Source of the DNA: Desulfomicrobium sp. UBA5193
GTDB taxonomy: Bacteria; Desulfobacterota; Desulfovibrionia; Desulfovibrionales; Desulfomicrobiaceae
Direction of reading: 5' to 3'
Assembly (NCBI GenBank): GCA_002412965.1
Contig: DHWB01000011.1
Span: 640,542-704,541, forward strand
DNA length: 64,000 nucleotides
Shown here: one piece after another, positions 7,963 through 17,383 of the stretch
How the letters are laid out: each line of letters begins with the position of its first letter
Numbering within the stretch: the stretch's first letter is position 1
Notes under the pieces: model-generated
What the model saw: only the letters and a program-made list of their open reading frames with translations
Told to the model about the DNA's origin: nothing
The model's database searches: none
Program-made: the position numbers and the translations under genes

Positions 7963-10653
7963 ATGAGCGTCAAACACCTCGATCTGTTGTTCAAGCCCAA
8001 TTCCCTGGCCATTATCGGCGCATCCCGCGACCCCGAATCGGTCAGCGCGATACTGATGCGAAATCTAATGTCCGGCAAGTTCCTTGGCCCGGTTCTTCCC
8101 GTTTCCGGCGCGCAGGAAGCCATCTTCGGGGTACTGTCGTACGTGGACGTCAAGTCCCTGCCGCTGACCCCGGACATGGCCATCCTCTGTTCATCCGTAT
8201 TCGACGCCCCTGCCAGGCTGGCCGAACTGGCCGAGAGCGGCACCCACGCGGCCGTGATCATGGATCCGGGCTACGCCTTGCTCGAAAGCAAGGAGCGGGC
8301 GGACATGGATGAAAAACTCCGCAGTGTGATCCGCGAAAAAGGCATGCGCGTACTCGGTCCGGGCAGTCTGGGCATGATCGTACCCGCCTCGGGAGTCAAC
8401 GCAAGCCTGTCGCGGGTCGGGGCCAAAGAGGGCCGCATTGCCTTCGTGACCCAGTCGGACAGTCTTTTCGAGTCGGTTCTGGACTGGGCCAAGACCAACA
8501 ATGTCGGATTTTCGCATTGCATCTCCCTGGGTCGGCAGCTGGATGTGGATTTCAGCTCCGTCCTCGACTATCTCGGATCCGATCCGGCCACCAAGGCAAT
8601 TCTTCTCTATATCGAAAACATCCAGGATGCACGCCGATTCATGTCCGCGGCCCGCGCCAGCGCGCGCAACAAGCCCATCCTCGTCATCCGCCCGCGCCGC
8701 CTGCCTTGCGCCCTGCGCGACGCCGCAAGCGACCTGACGGAATCGGATCAGGATCACATCTACGACGCGGCCTTCCGCCGCGCAGGCATGGTCCGCGTGG
8801 ACGACATCGACTCCCTGTTCGAAGGGGCGCGGACCCTGGCCAATTACAAGCCCCTGCGCGGAAACGGTCTGGCCATCATGACCAACGGCCAGAGCATCGG
8901 CCTGCTCGCCGCCGACACCCTGATGAGCGGGGGAGGGGAGCTGGCCTCCATCACCGAGGAAACGCAGCTCAAGCTGGAAGAGATTCTGGGCTCGGAGCGC
9001 TGCTCGGACAATCCCGTGACCCTGCCCTACAACGCCACCCCCGAGACCTACGCCCGGGTCCTGAGCATCCTGGTCCGGGCCAAGGACGTAGGCTGCGTGC
9101 TCATCCTGCATGTGCCTTTCCAGGGCACGTCGAGCCTTGAGATCGCTCAGGCCGTGACGCAAGTGGCCAAGACCAGCCGTTGTCTGGTGCTCGCCAACTG
9201 GCTCGGCGAAGAAACCGTGCAGAATACCAAGGACGTGTTCGAAGAGGCAGCCATTCCCGTCTTTGACCGTCCGGGCAAGGCGATCATGGCCTATCTGCAC
9301 ATGCTGCGCTACAAGCGCACGCAGAAGATCCTGATGCAAACCCCGGATTCCCTGCCAGCCGACTTTTTTCCGGACACGGAACATGCCTTGGATATCATCA
9401 AGGCCGCTCTGGAAGAGGGGCGCGACCATCTCACCGAGGAAGAGGCCCGGCTGGTACTGGCCGCCTACGGCGTGCCTGTGGTCGAAACGCGGATCTGCAA
9501 ATCGGCCATGCAGGCCGTTGATGCGGCTTCCGAGATCGGCTTTCCTGTGGCGCTCAAGATCCGTTCCCCGCAGATTACCCAGCCTTTCGACATCGGCGGC
9601 ATCGCCCTGGACCTGACCACGCCGGATCTGGTCTTCGAGGCTGCGGCCAACATGTCGGCCCGTGTTCACGCCCAGGTGCCCAACGCCTATATCGAGGGCT
9701 TCACGGTGCAGAAGATGGGTCGCAGACCCGGAGCGCACGAACTGTTTATTTCCGTATCCACGGACAAGGTCTTCGGGCCGGTGCTGCGTTTCGGGCATGG
9801 CGGCGTGTCCGCGCCTGTCATCAACGACCAGGCCGTGGCCCTGCCGCCGCTGAACATGGGTCTGGCCAAGGAGCTCATCTCCCGCACCCGCATCTACAAA
9901 CTGCTGCAAGGCTCAAGGCGACAGGCCGCGGCGGACATCGACGACATCTGTCTGGCCCTGATCCAGATCAGCCAGCTGGTCATCGATCTGCCCCAGGTAG
10001 TGGCTCTGGAAATGAACCCGATCTTTGCCGACGATCTGGGCGTGCTGGCGCTTGGGGCCAGGATCTGGATCCAGCCGGCCCTTGTTTCCGGACCGGAACG
10101 GCTGGCCATCCGGCCTTATCCGAGGGAACTGGAAGAATGCGTGCGCCTCAAGAACGGCGAGCAGATCCTGCTGCGGCCCATTCGTCCCGAAGATGCCCAG
10201 GCTCACCTCGATTTCATCCACAACCTGTCCGAGGAGGACCTGCGCTTGCGCTTTTTCGGCCTGGTCCAGAACTTTGTCCTGAGCGACATGCCCAAGTTCA
10301 CCCAGATCGATTACGACCGCGAGATGGCCTTCATCGCCACCCGCATGGTCAATGCCATGCCCGAAACTCTGGGCGTTGTGCGCACGTCCACCAAGCCCGA
10401 CAACTCCTCGGCCGAGTTCGCCATCATTGTCAGCTCGACAATGAAGGGTTCGGGCCTGGGGTCGCTTCTGTTCGAAAAAATGATCCGCTATTGCAAAAGC
10501 CGCGGCACCCGTTACCTCGAAGGGCAGACCATGCCGCGCAACAAGGGCATGATTGGCCTCGCCAAGCGCTTTGGTTTGACCGTTGCCCACAACTACGAGG
10601 AAGAGCTGGTGGAGATGCGGCTGCCCTTGTGGGAATGGGAACCCGGAAAGTAG
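7963..10653 (+). CDS. Pat/YfiQ-type protein lysine acetyltransferase (NDP-forming acyl-CoA synthetase-like domain + GNAT)
   Basis: ATG at 7963 begins MSVKHLDLLFKPNSLAIIGAS, the normal start of the CoA-binding domain, and gives 896 residues (E. coli PatZ is close to this). Order: CoA-binding Rossmann domain (1-140), succinyl-CoA-synthetase-like flavodoxin domains (about 140-460), ATP-grasp domain (about 490-700), and a GNAT acetyltransferase (about 720-890, with VSSTMKGSGLGSLLFEKMI as the acetyl-CoA loop). Such proteins acetylate lysines, above all the catalytic Lys of Acs, while the synthetase half senses acetyl-CoA. The divergent acs neighbour supports that role. The longer frame upstream to 7852 would overlap the acs leader and lacks a better start. 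Confidence 0.9.
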   Translation: MSVKHLDLLFKPNSLAIIGASRDPESVSAILMRNLMSGKFLGPVLPVSGAQEAIFGVLSYVDVKSLPLTPDMAILCSSVFDAPARLAELAESGTHAAVIMDPGYALLESKERADMDEKLRSVIREKGMRVLGPGSLGMIVPASGVNASLSRVGAKEGRIAFVTQSDSLFESVLDWAKTNNVGFSHCISLGRQLDVDFSSVLDYLGSDPATKAILLYIENIQDARRFMSAARASARNKPILVIRPRRLPCALRDAASDLTESDQDHIYDAAFRRAGMVRVDDIDSLFEGARTLANYKPLRGNGLAIMTNGQSIGLLAADTLMSGGGELASITEETQLKLEEILGSERCSDNPVTLPYNATPETYARVLSILVRAKDVGCVLILHVPFQGTSSLEIAQAVTQVAKTSRCLVLANWLGEETVQNTKDVFEEAAIPVFDRPGKAIMAYLHMLRYKRTQKILMQTPDSLPADFFPDTEHALDIIKAALEEGRDHLTEEEARLVLAAYGVPVVETRICKSAMQAVDAASEIGFPVALKIRSPQITQPFDIGGIALDLTTPDLVFEAAANMSARVHAQVPNAYIEGFTVQKMGRRPGAHELFISVSTDKVFGPVLRFGHGGVSAPVINDQAVALPPLNMGLAKELISRTRIYKLLQGSRRQAAADIDDICLALIQISQLVIDLPQVVALEMNPIFADDLGVLALGARIWIQPALVSGPERLAIRPYPRELEECVRLKNGEQILLRPIRPEDAQAHLDFIHNLSEEDLRLRFFGLVQNFVLSDMPKFTQIDYDREMAFIATRMVNAMPETLGVVRTSTKPDNSSAEFAIIVSSTMKGSGLGSLLFEKMIRYCKSRGTRYLEGQTMPRNKGMIGLAKRFGLTVAHNYEEELVEMRLPLWEWEPGK

Positions 10654-10713
10654 CCTTTTGCCTTCTGGATAATCCAATCGATTTCCGTTAAACGATTTCT
10701 TCGCGTGCATCGT

Positions 10714-10743
10714 GTCCTGTCCCCGCAAAAGCCGGGACAGGAC
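10714..10743 (+). terminator. Strong hairpin after pat, before gltA
   Basis: GTCCTGTCCC (10714-10723) pairs perfectly with GGGACAGGAC (10734-10743). It lies 60 bases after the pat stop and 58 before gltA. No T-run follows, so it may be a weak terminator or an mRNA-stabilising or 5'-leader hairpin. Confidence 0.4.
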
Positions 10744-10801
10744 CGGGACGTGCTCATGACTGGTCTTTTTCCTGGCGAGGGGAAGGATTGCTGGAGGATA
10801 T

Positions 10802-12085
10802 ATGCTTAATGATACGGCCACATTGACCATCGACGGCCAGACCTACGAATTGCCCATCGTGCGGGGCACCGAAGGCGAGGTTGCGGTGGATGTGACCTGT
10901 TTGCGCAGCCGTGCCGGACTCATCACTCTGGATCAGGGCTATGCCAATACCGGTTCGTGTTACAGCGCCATCACCTTTGTCGATGGCGAAAAGGGCGTCC
11001 TGCGGTATCGCGGGTATCCCATAGAGCAGCTTGCCCGGCAGAGCTCCTTCGTGGAGACGGCGATGCTGCTGGTTTTCGGTGAACTGCCGACCCGCGAGGA
11101 ACGAGCCGCGTTCAGGACCATGCTTGGTGACCAGGCCCTCCTGCACGAGGACCTCATGCACCATTTCGAGGGGTTTCCGCCCAACGGGCATCCCATGGCC
11201 ATCCTCTCGGCGGTCATCAACTCGCTCGGCGCCTACAACCCCGATCTGCTGGACATCCAGACCGAGGGTGAATTCCGCAAGGCCGTGGCCAAGCTGATCA
11301 GCAAGGTGCGCACCATCGCGGCCTTCAGTTATCGCAAGTCCGTGGGCCTGCCCATCATGTACCCGGACCCGAGCCGCTCGTATTGCGAGAACTTTCTGCA
11401 CATGATGTTTTCCGTGCCCTACAAGGAGCACGTTCCCACGCCCGAAGCCCAGAAGGCCCTGTCGCTTTTTCTGCTGGTCCACGCGGATCACGAGCAGAAC
11501 TGTTCCTGCTCCACGGTGCGCATGGTCGGGTCGAGCGAAGCCAACCTCTTCGCCTCGGTCTCTTCAGGAATATGCGCCCTGTGGGGCCGCCTGCACGGCG
11601 GTGCGAATTCGGCCGTGGTGCAGATGCTCGAACAGATCCGGGACGGGGACATCTCCGTCAAGGAGTGTATCGAGAAGGTCAAAAAGAAGGAATTCAGGCT
11701 GATGGGTTTTGGCCACAGGGTGTACAAAAACTTCGATCCGCGAGCCAGGGTCTTGAAGGAGTGTGCCACAAACCTGCTCGGCACCCTGCACATCAAGGAT
11801 CCGCTGCTCGATATCGCTCAAGAGCTCGAAGACATCGCCCTTAACGATGATTTCTTCGTTTCGCGCAAGCTCTATCCCAACGTGGACTTCTACTCCGGCC
11901 TCATCCTGCGCGCCCTGAACATTCCGGTGAACATGTTCCCTGTCATGTTCGCCATGGGCCGCATGCCGGGCTGGATCGCCCACTGGCATGAGCAGCATCT
12001 GGAGGAGAACACACGCATCCATCGCCCGCGACAGATCTACGTTGGGCCGAACCTGCGGGAATACATCGCCATGAAGGACCGCTGA
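10802..12085 (+). CDS. gltA: Citrate synthase
   Basis: 427 residues, the same length as the hexameric E. coli type II enzyme. It has the N-terminal beta domain (TATLTIDGQTYELPIV), GYPIEQLA, HADHEQNCSCSTVRMVGS, LHGGANSAV with the catalytic His, and MGFGHRVYKNFDPRA with the second catalytic His; the catalytic Asp is in VDFYSG. It condenses acetyl-CoA and oxaloacetate to citrate. CTGGAGGATAT precedes the ATG. Its place beside acs and pat groups acetate activation with its main sink. It ends at a clear terminator. Confidence 0.96.
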   Translation: MLNDTATLTIDGQTYELPIVRGTEGEVAVDVTCLRSRAGLITLDQGYANTGSCYSAITFVDGEKGVLRYRGYPIEQLARQSSFVETAMLLVFGELPTREERAAFRTMLGDQALLHEDLMHHFEGFPPNGHPMAILSAVINSLGAYNPDLLDIQTEGEFRKAVAKLISKVRTIAAFSYRKSVGLPIMYPDPSRSYCENFLHMMFSVPYKEHVPTPEAQKALSLFLLVHADHEQNCSCSTVRMVGSSEANLFASVSSGICALWGRLHGGANSAVVQMLEQIRDGDISVKECIEKVKKKEFRLMGFGHRVYKNFDPRARVLKECATNLLGTLHIKDPLLDIAQELEDIALNDDFFVSRKLYPNVDFYSGLILRALNIPVNMFPVMFAMGRMPGWIAHWHEQHLEENTRIHRPRQIYVGPNLREYIAMKDR

Positions 12086-12091
12086 AAAGTT

Positions 12092-12123
12092 AAAAAAAGG
12101 GAGCCGCAACGCTCCCTTTTTTC
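12092..12123. terminator. Bidirectional terminator between gltA and the EamA gene
   Basis: AAAAAAAGGGAGC, loop CGCAAC, GCTCCCTTTTTT. T-runs on both strands serve the two convergent genes. Confidence 0.9.
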
Positions 12124-12141
12124 ATGCCGTTTATTCAGGAA

Positions 12142-13047
12142 TCAGTTGAACTTCTGGGTCATGAGCACGGAGCACAGGACCACGCCAGCCGCCACCCACT
12201 GCATCGCATTCAAGCTTTCCCCCAAAAAGACGAACCCGCAACCCACGGCCACAACCGGAATGAGGTTGATGTGCGCCGAAGCCGTGCTCGCAGGCATGCG
12301 CGTAATGGCCCAGTTGTAGAGGGAAAACGCGCCCAGGGTCACGCCCGCGCCCAGAAAGAGCAGGATGGAGAACATGCGCGGGGTGAACACCCCTTCCGGG
12401 ACGTGCGTCAGATGGATCAGGCCCGGTGAAAAGAAGATGCAACCCGTCACGACCTGCATGACGGTCAGGGTCCAGGCGTCATAGCGGCGACCCAGGATGC
12501 GGATGAGGATCATGTTTGCTGCCGCGCAGACCATGGCGAAAAATTCCAGGCTGTTGCCAAGCAGGGGCGAGGGCGCGGCGTCCGTCGCCTGGCCGCCCAT
12601 GGTCAGCACCGCGACCCCGGCCAAAGACAGGAGCAGGCCGGCGGCGATGCGCGCGCTCATGGGTTCCTTCAGGATCATCCAGGCGCCGACGGCCACAAGA
12701 AGGGGAACGGAGGCGGAGATAATGCCGGCCTGAGCCGAGCTGGTCAGGCCGAGAGCCGCGGACTCCAGCCAGAAATAGAGGCAGGGCTGGAGGATGACGG
12801 CGGGCAGCAGCAGCTTCCAGTCGCCCTTGCGGTATGCTGACAGATTGATGGTCCGGTACAAGGGCAGGATGCACGCCAGCGCGATCATCATGCGCAGCCA
12901 CATCACGCTCCATGGGTGCAGGTCCTGCAGGGCGATGCGCATGGTCGAAAAGGAAGCGCCCCAGAGCAGGACCGCTCCCAAAACGGCCAGGCGGGGCAAG
13001 AGGGCATCGGCGGCGATAGCCGGGATGGCAACGGACTGGGATTTCAT
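12142..13047 (-). CDS. EamA/DMT-family transporter
   Basis: ATG at 13047 with AAAGGAG gives 301 residues. Ten hydrophobic segments in two EamA repeats (first about 20-150, second about 160-300) mark an inner-membrane drug/metabolite exporter of the RhaT/YdcZ/EamA type. LLWGASFSTMRIAL near the first helix is the usual DMT signature. The substrate is unknown; relatives export amino acids or purine metabolites. It follows an AraC regulator on the same strand (46 bases apart), which probably controls it. Confidence 0.88.
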   Translation of the reverse strand: MKSQSVAIPAIAADALLPRLAVLGAVLLWGASFSTMRIALQDLHPWSVMWLRMMIALACILPLYRTINLSAYRKGDWKLLLPAVILQPCLYFWLESAALGLTSSAQAGIISASVPLLVAVGAWMILKEPMSARIAAGLLLSLAGVAVLTMGGQATDAAPSPLLGNSLEFFAMVCAAANMILIRILGRRYDAWTLTVMQVVTGCIFFSPGLIHLTHVPEGVFTPRMFSILLFLGAGVTLGAFSLYNWAITRMPASTASAHINLIPVVAVGCGFVFLGESLNAMQWVAAGVVLCSVLMTQKFN

Positions 13048-13093
13048 GAGTGCTCCTTTGATCGGGATAAATACGAAATGGGCGGCAGCTGCT

Positions 13094-13903
13094 TCAGGGC
13101 AGATGCGCATACTGGCCCGGTGTGGCTCCGGTGTAGAGCTTGAACGTGTTGCTGAAGTGGGATTGGTCCGAGAACCCCGTGGCCTGGGCCACTTCGGCCA
13201 GCGGCATGCCTCGACGGATCAGGACTCTGGCCTGTTCCACCCGGCGCTGGGTGCGAAAGACATGGGGCGGGATGCCGGTCTGGCGCTTGAAGGTGCGCAG
13301 AAAATGATACTGGCTCACTCCCAGAACGGCGGCCATGTCCTTCAGGGTGATCTTCTGGTCAAGATCAGCGCACAGCATCTCCTTGGCCTGAAGGATCAGC
13401 TTGGGGTCATGCCCGGTCGGTGTGTGGGCGATCCCGCCGCAGGCGTTCAGGACATCTCCCAGAGTGCGCACCAACGCGGACTCGCGCGCCAGGGTGCAAC
13501 CGCTGGTCAGGGCGCGCGCCAAGCCGTGCATGGACGCGACCAGCGCGGGGTGATCGCAGATCAGGGTCGTGAATTCCGGAGCGGCCTGGGGCTTCTGGCT
13601 CAAATCCTCGGCCAGGCTTCGGATCAGCTCCGCATGCAGGTAAAACATGGTGTAGGTGATGACGGAGTCGCAAACCGGCACTCCCGAATGAACCTGGCCG
13701 GGATTGATCAGACAGGCCTGGCCCTGCGCCACGATGGCATCGGAATGGCCGGGGCCCAGACAATAGCTTGCGCCACGGCGCATGAGTCCGATGGCGTAGA
13801 GGTCGTCATGAAAATGGCGCGGGAAGACATGGCTGCTGCGCGAGACATGGCTCAATTCCAGCCCGGGCCGGGCTCCGAAAAAAGTGATCGATGGTCCATG
13901 CAT
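13094..13903 (-). CDS. AraC-family transcriptional regulator
   Basis: With ATG at 13903, 269 residues. The N-terminal half is a cupin-type ligand domain (HVFPRHFHDDLYAIGLM and CLINPGQVHSG). The C-terminal 100 residues carry two helix-turn-helix motifs (LKDMAAVLGVSQYHFLRTFK, and LAEVAQATGFSDQSHFSNTF). An upstream start at 13996 is possible but adds an unconserved-looking tail. Its position just before the EamA exporter suggests it activates that gene in response to an exported compound. Confidence 0.9.
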   Translation of the reverse strand: MHGPSITFFGARPGLELSHVSRSSHVFPRHFHDDLYAIGLMRRGASYCLGPGHSDAIVAQGQACLINPGQVHSGVPVCDSVITYTMFYLHAELIRSLAEDLSQKPQAAPEFTTLICDHPALVASMHGLARALTSGCTLARESALVRTLGDVLNACGGIAHTPTGHDPKLILQAKEMLCADLDQKITLKDMAAVLGVSQYHFLRTFKRQTGIPPHVFRTQRRVEQARVLIRRGMPLAEVAQATGFSDQSHFSNTFKLYTGATPGQYAHLP

Positions 13904-14128
13904 GGGCAGACGAATAATCCAGACAAGGGGAGCTCGTCTTGGAAAAAATTGCCTTTTTCCTGAATCTTCGAACACCCATGCTTTATATACCGCCACTCAT
14001 GCCGGAGGCACCTATGCCAAAAATCAGCTGCCGGAGTATTTCCGCACTGTCGCGGAGTACTTCATGACCACGGCCCGCGCCTCTCATGCGGGTTAATTTT
14101 GATCGGTATCAGCGGCTTTTCCGGCTCT

Positions 14129-15874
14129 TCACGTCAATTCGTCCTTCAGCCAGGCAAGGCAGAGGTTGTGGATGGTGTTCAAAGTGGCCTCAATGGCTTT
14201 GCTGTCAAAGAACTTGCTGTGCTCCTGTGTGTTGGCCTGGCCTGTGGTCATCTTGGATTCTGCTCCATTGGGAGAATTCCACGTTGGCAGCATGTGCACG
14301 CAGTTTCCCCACTGCTCGATGGAGGGTGTCAAACCCGTGGCCGAACTGAGCGGCACAGTGCCATCCCCGAGGTGGCAGATATCCTCGGACGCCATGCCGG
14401 GGCCTGAATTGCCGAAGCGGGTCATCCAAATCTGGAAGAGGCATTTATCCATGGCAATGCCCCTGTCCAGAGCCTCAAACCTGGTGTCACCGGTTACGAC
14501 ATCGCCCAACGTTCCATCTTTATTTCCCCAGCGGACTTCGCTGTAGTTCCCCTTGCTCCAGTTATTGATGCCGTCAATATGTTCCAGAGCAAAATACTGA
14601 AATTTATTGACACGTTCATATGTCGGATCGGGGCGTTTTTTGACAAGCTCAGTTATGTCCCGCGCATGCCAACTCACTTCCGTACACGTTGTCTGCTCCC
14701 CGTTGCTGAACAATTGCATGGTGCGCGGGTGACAGAAATGTCCGATTTTTCCATGGAAATCGCGGGCGTAATCCAAGTTTCGTCTGATGATTTTGGCAGT
14801 GTTGAGCGGTCCAGGTTCTTCCTCTGCCTGCGCCTCCTCATGGGACAAGGCCCTGTCAATGGTTGCCCCGTCTTCGGGTGCGGGCTGGAACCACTCGCCG
14901 TGGATCATGCCCCAGTAGTCGCGGTGGTGGCTCTTGAGGTATATCTCCGTGTAAGGATCTCCATTTTGCGGGTAGGAGACATACTCCTCCGGCTTGCCCG
15001 GAGTCTGTATGTGCAGCCAGGCGGACCTGCCGTCATTGGTGCGGTAGTGTTGGCTGGGCAGAAGTTGCAGAGCGGAGCGGGCATGGGGGAAGATGGCCGT
15101 CACCGACGGGCCGTCCTCTCCAAGCACCTTCGCTCCGATCATTCCGAGGATGTTGAAAAAGCCCGACACCTCATGACCGGCGACCTGGCGGCGATAGGCC
15201 GCAGGCGCGCCATGCACGGGCTGCGCGCCGTGAATGACGCCGAGCACCTTGTCCGAGATGGCGGCTCCGCCTTCCCCGCCCAGGGCGTAGCGGGCGACCA
15301 GCCCACCCATGGAGTGGGTCACCAGAATCACCTTTTGCGCAGGAATGCGCTGAATCACTTCCTGAAGTTTTTTGGCGGTGTCACGGTTTGACTGCAACCA
15401 GTCATAGCCAAAGGCATAGACGGGAAGATCGAGCAGCACTTTCAGGGAAGTATTCCAGTCGTGCAGTTTGCGCAGCAACTCCCCGTAGAAAGCCCAGGAA
15501 ACACCCGGCCAGCCGCGTTGCTCGGCTTTTGGGTACTTCTTGTGTTCTTCGTTGGCGAGGGTTGCGACTTTGAGGGGTTGGTCTTGGCTTATGAGTAGTT
15601 TGTAGCGTTTTTTTGGAGCAGCCTTATAATAGGTTGTAAACATAAATTTGCTCTTATCCGGATCCCATGTCGGTTCATTTTTTTGATTGGCCAGCCTTGA
15701 GCCCATAATGCCCGGCACGAAAATTATGGCGACGGTCTCGCGTTTAACCTGAAAGACATGCGTATTGTTTACTTCACAGTTCGTGGCCAAGGGGTCTTTA
15801 AGCATCTCGCGGGGAGTTTTCGGGTGGCGCACAATCGGCGTTTCATATTTGCTGGTCGAATTCATGTCCGCCAT
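14129..15874 (-). CDS. Putative type VI lipase effector (PGAP1/LCAT-like alpha/beta hydrolase)
   Basis: ATG at 15874 (GGGAGG upstream, one base after the stop of the lipoprotein gene) gives 581 residues. The hydrolase features are FVPGIMGSRL at 52-61 (oxyanion loop), THSMGG with nucleophile Ser188, GDGTVP with acid Asp504, and His552 (EHSKFF) as likely catalytic His. This arrangement is that of LCAT/PGAP1-type lipases, used by several T6SS phospholipase effectors (Tle families). No signal peptide is visible, which fits delivery by the secretion needle. It is last in an operon of vgrG, a DUF4123 chaperone, a small unknown gene and a Tli4-like lipoprotein, so a periplasm-acting antibacterial phospholipase is inferred. 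The exact Tle family is not certain. Confidence 0.8.
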   Translation of the reverse strand: MADMNSTSKYETPIVRHPKTPREMLKDPLATNCEVNNTHVFQVKRETVAIIFVPGIMGSRLANQKNEPTWDPDKSKFMFTTYYKAAPKKRYKLLISQDQPLKVATLANEEHKKYPKAEQRGWPGVSWAFYGELLRKLHDWNTSLKVLLDLPVYAFGYDWLQSNRDTAKKLQEVIQRIPAQKVILVTHSMGGLVARYALGGEGGAAISDKVLGVIHGAQPVHGAPAAYRRQVAGHEVSGFFNILGMIGAKVLGEDGPSVTAIFPHARSALQLLPSQHYRTNDGRSAWLHIQTPGKPEEYVSYPQNGDPYTEIYLKSHHRDYWGMIHGEWFQPAPEDGATIDRALSHEEAQAEEEPGPLNTAKIIRRNLDYARDFHGKIGHFCHPRTMQLFSNGEQTTCTEVSWHARDITELVKKRPDPTYERVNKFQYFALEHIDGINNWSKGNYSEVRWGNKDGTLGDVVTGDTRFEALDRGIAMDKCLFQIWMTRFGNSGPGMASEDICHLGDGTVPLSSATGLTPSIEQWGNCVHMLPTWNSPNGAESKMTTGQANTQEHSKFFDSKAIEATLNTIHNLCLAWLKDELT

Positions 15875-15875
15875 G

Positions 15876-16934
15876 TCATTTTCCTCCCGGATTCTTCGCG
15901 TACCAGTCCCGGACCGTGCTGAAATTGCTGATGATGGCGTCCCACATACGCAGGGCATCGTACTTGGCGCTGGCGATACATCGCATTTCTATGGAAACAA
16001 AAGGTTTGTCGGGGTTGTTCCCTTCTCCTCGAAAGTCCCAACTGGCAGTCAGATCAGCCTCTATGTTTCCCTCTTCGTTTTTGTCGGACATGATAAACAC
16101 TTCCTCCAGCCCCTCCATGTCGGCCAGGACTAATGTTCTGGAGCGCAACATCTCCAACTCGATTTTATTCATTTTGAGTTCTTTTTGAAATGTGTTCATA
16201 GACTTTGGGGCTTCATCCGGCTGTTGGACCAGTTCACTATAAAAGCTATACGAGATTTTTGGTTTATCCGCGGTCTTATCCCGTCTGCACGTAAGTCCTG
16301 ACATTTCGGCCCAGGTTTTGAGTCCCTCGACCCTTCCCCCGGCGGTCACGAAGCTTTCCGGGCTCAGGTTCTGGTGGCCGACAATGTAGTGCTTGAAGAG
16401 TTTCACGCTTGGACCATCCATTTTGAGGCATTCCTCACCCACGTCGTAGGCTCGGTCTTCGGTCAGTCGCAAAACGAATTGAGGCAGTCCGATATGGATA
16501 TCAATCTTGTGATAGCCATGGTTTCTGTCATCGTAGCACAGTAGCATGGCCGGGTGCCCGAACAGGCTGCTGACATCCTGTTCCGCGAAGCCCCCCTGAA
16601 TTGCACGCCCAAGCTCCGCAGCGTCATCGTAATTCTGTTTTGCATCGTCACGTATGGGCTGCCAGAGGCTGCGCAGATACTCCTCGCGGTCCCGCCCTTT
16701 TTCCCAGTTCAGTTCCCTGATCTGGATTTGATTGAGTTTGTATTCTCCCCCAAGCATCTCAAGCCCCTGCGGCACAGGCACCATGAAGCGGCCCGTAGGG
16801 TAGAGCTGCACCGGCAGGGGCGGCAAATTCGGGTCAGGACTTGCTTTATCTTTATGCATGGTGCGGCAACCTCCGGATAAAAGGGATAGCAGGATGACAA
16901 GAATGCAAAGGACTTTGCGACACGAAGCGAACAT
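15876..16934 (-). CDS. Tli4-like lipoprotein, probable immunity protein to the lipase
   Basis: ATG at 16934 with TAAGGAGG gives 352 residues. MFASCRKVLCILVILLSLLSGGC is a lipoprotein signal peptide with Cys23 as the lipidated residue. GRFMVPVPQGLEM early in the mature protein and the end pattern MWDAIISNF resemble Tli4-type T6SS immunity lipoproteins. Its stop codon is one base from the lipase start, the tight pairing expected for an effector-immunity pair. It would sit in the periplasm and neutralise phospholipase delivered by siblings. No Asp at +2 is present after the Cys (the residue is Arg), so outer-membrane sorting is likely. Immunity is inferred. Confidence 0.72.
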   Translation of the reverse strand: MFASCRKVLCILVILLSLLSGGCRTMHKDKASPDPNLPPLPVQLYPTGRFMVPVPQGLEMLGGEYKLNQIQIRELNWEKGRDREEYLRSLWQPIRDDAKQNYDDAAELGRAIQGGFAEQDVSSLFGHPAMLLCYDDRNHGYHKIDIHIGLPQFVLRLTEDRAYDVGEECLKMDGPSVKLFKHYIVGHQNLSPESFVTAGGRVEGLKTWAEMSGLTCRRDKTADKPKISYSFYSELVQQPDEAPKSMNTFQKELKMNKIELEMLRSRTLVLADMEGLEEVFIMSDKNEEGNIEADLTASWDFRGEGNNPDKPFVSIEMRCIASAKYDALRMWDAIISNFSTVRDWYAKNPGGK

Positions 16935-17038
16935 CACAATCCTCCTTACAGACCCAAGCGGCTTGAACATCACCAGGCGCGCTTGCCTGGATGGCGCGGG
17001 ACAAAGCCTGATTTTGGTTTGCGGACAGACTCGGAATT

Positions 17039-17362
17039 TCAACCCTGTTTTTTGCCGGGCAAGACGGCGATGTACTCAAGGCCGCTTGTCTGGTGGACCG
17101 TCACTGCATCGGCGTAGCTGTGATGTTTGCACGGGTTGCCTTGGAATGTTTCCATCGGATTCACCGATGAATCCAGCCAACTGAGCTTTGGAAGCAGAGC
17201 CAGATTCATGCGTTCGTCCTTGTCTCCGCCGACAGCAGGACTGAACGCATGCCGCATTTTTTGTTCAACGTTCGCGGGTTGTTCTTCGCCTTGAGACTCC
17301 AGCGCGAAATCAATCCACTTTCTTTGGGGGCAGGTGAGGCAAATATCGTCAGAAGCGGACAT
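17039..17362 (-). CDS. Unknown 107-residue protein in the VgrG island
   Basis: ATG at 17362 has a good AAGGAGA site 21 bases after the DUF4123 gene. I do not recognise a family. It begins with a CLTCPQRKWIDFAL segment: a CxxC followed by a W-I/V-x-F strand, which recalls the first strand of some T6SS effector extension domains, but that is only an impression. No signal peptide or membrane helix. Its place between chaperone and immunity genes suggests an adaptor (PAAR-like tip or lipase-VgrG linker) or a second small immunity factor. The coding call rests on position and ribosome site. Confidence 0.6.
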   Translation of the reverse strand: MSASDDICLTCPQRKWIDFALESQGEEQPANVEQKMRHAFSPAVGGDKDERMNLALLPKLSWLDSSVNPMETFQGNPCKHHSYADAVTVHQTSGLEYIAVLPGKKQG

Positions 17363-17383
17363 GGAAATCTCCTTGTTGTGACC

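Noticed and set aside
7788..8261. 157-codon minus-strand frame at the acs-pat divergent region
   Set aside because: It runs antisense to the start of pat and through the promoter region; no family features.
8191..9909. Long minus-strand frame opposite the pat gene
   Set aside because: A shadow frame: antisense to a well-supported enzyme, with no motif and no ribosome site.
13884..14096. 70-codon plus-strand frame between the AraC gene and the lipase
   Set aside because: No ribosome site or similarity; it overlaps the AraC 5' end.
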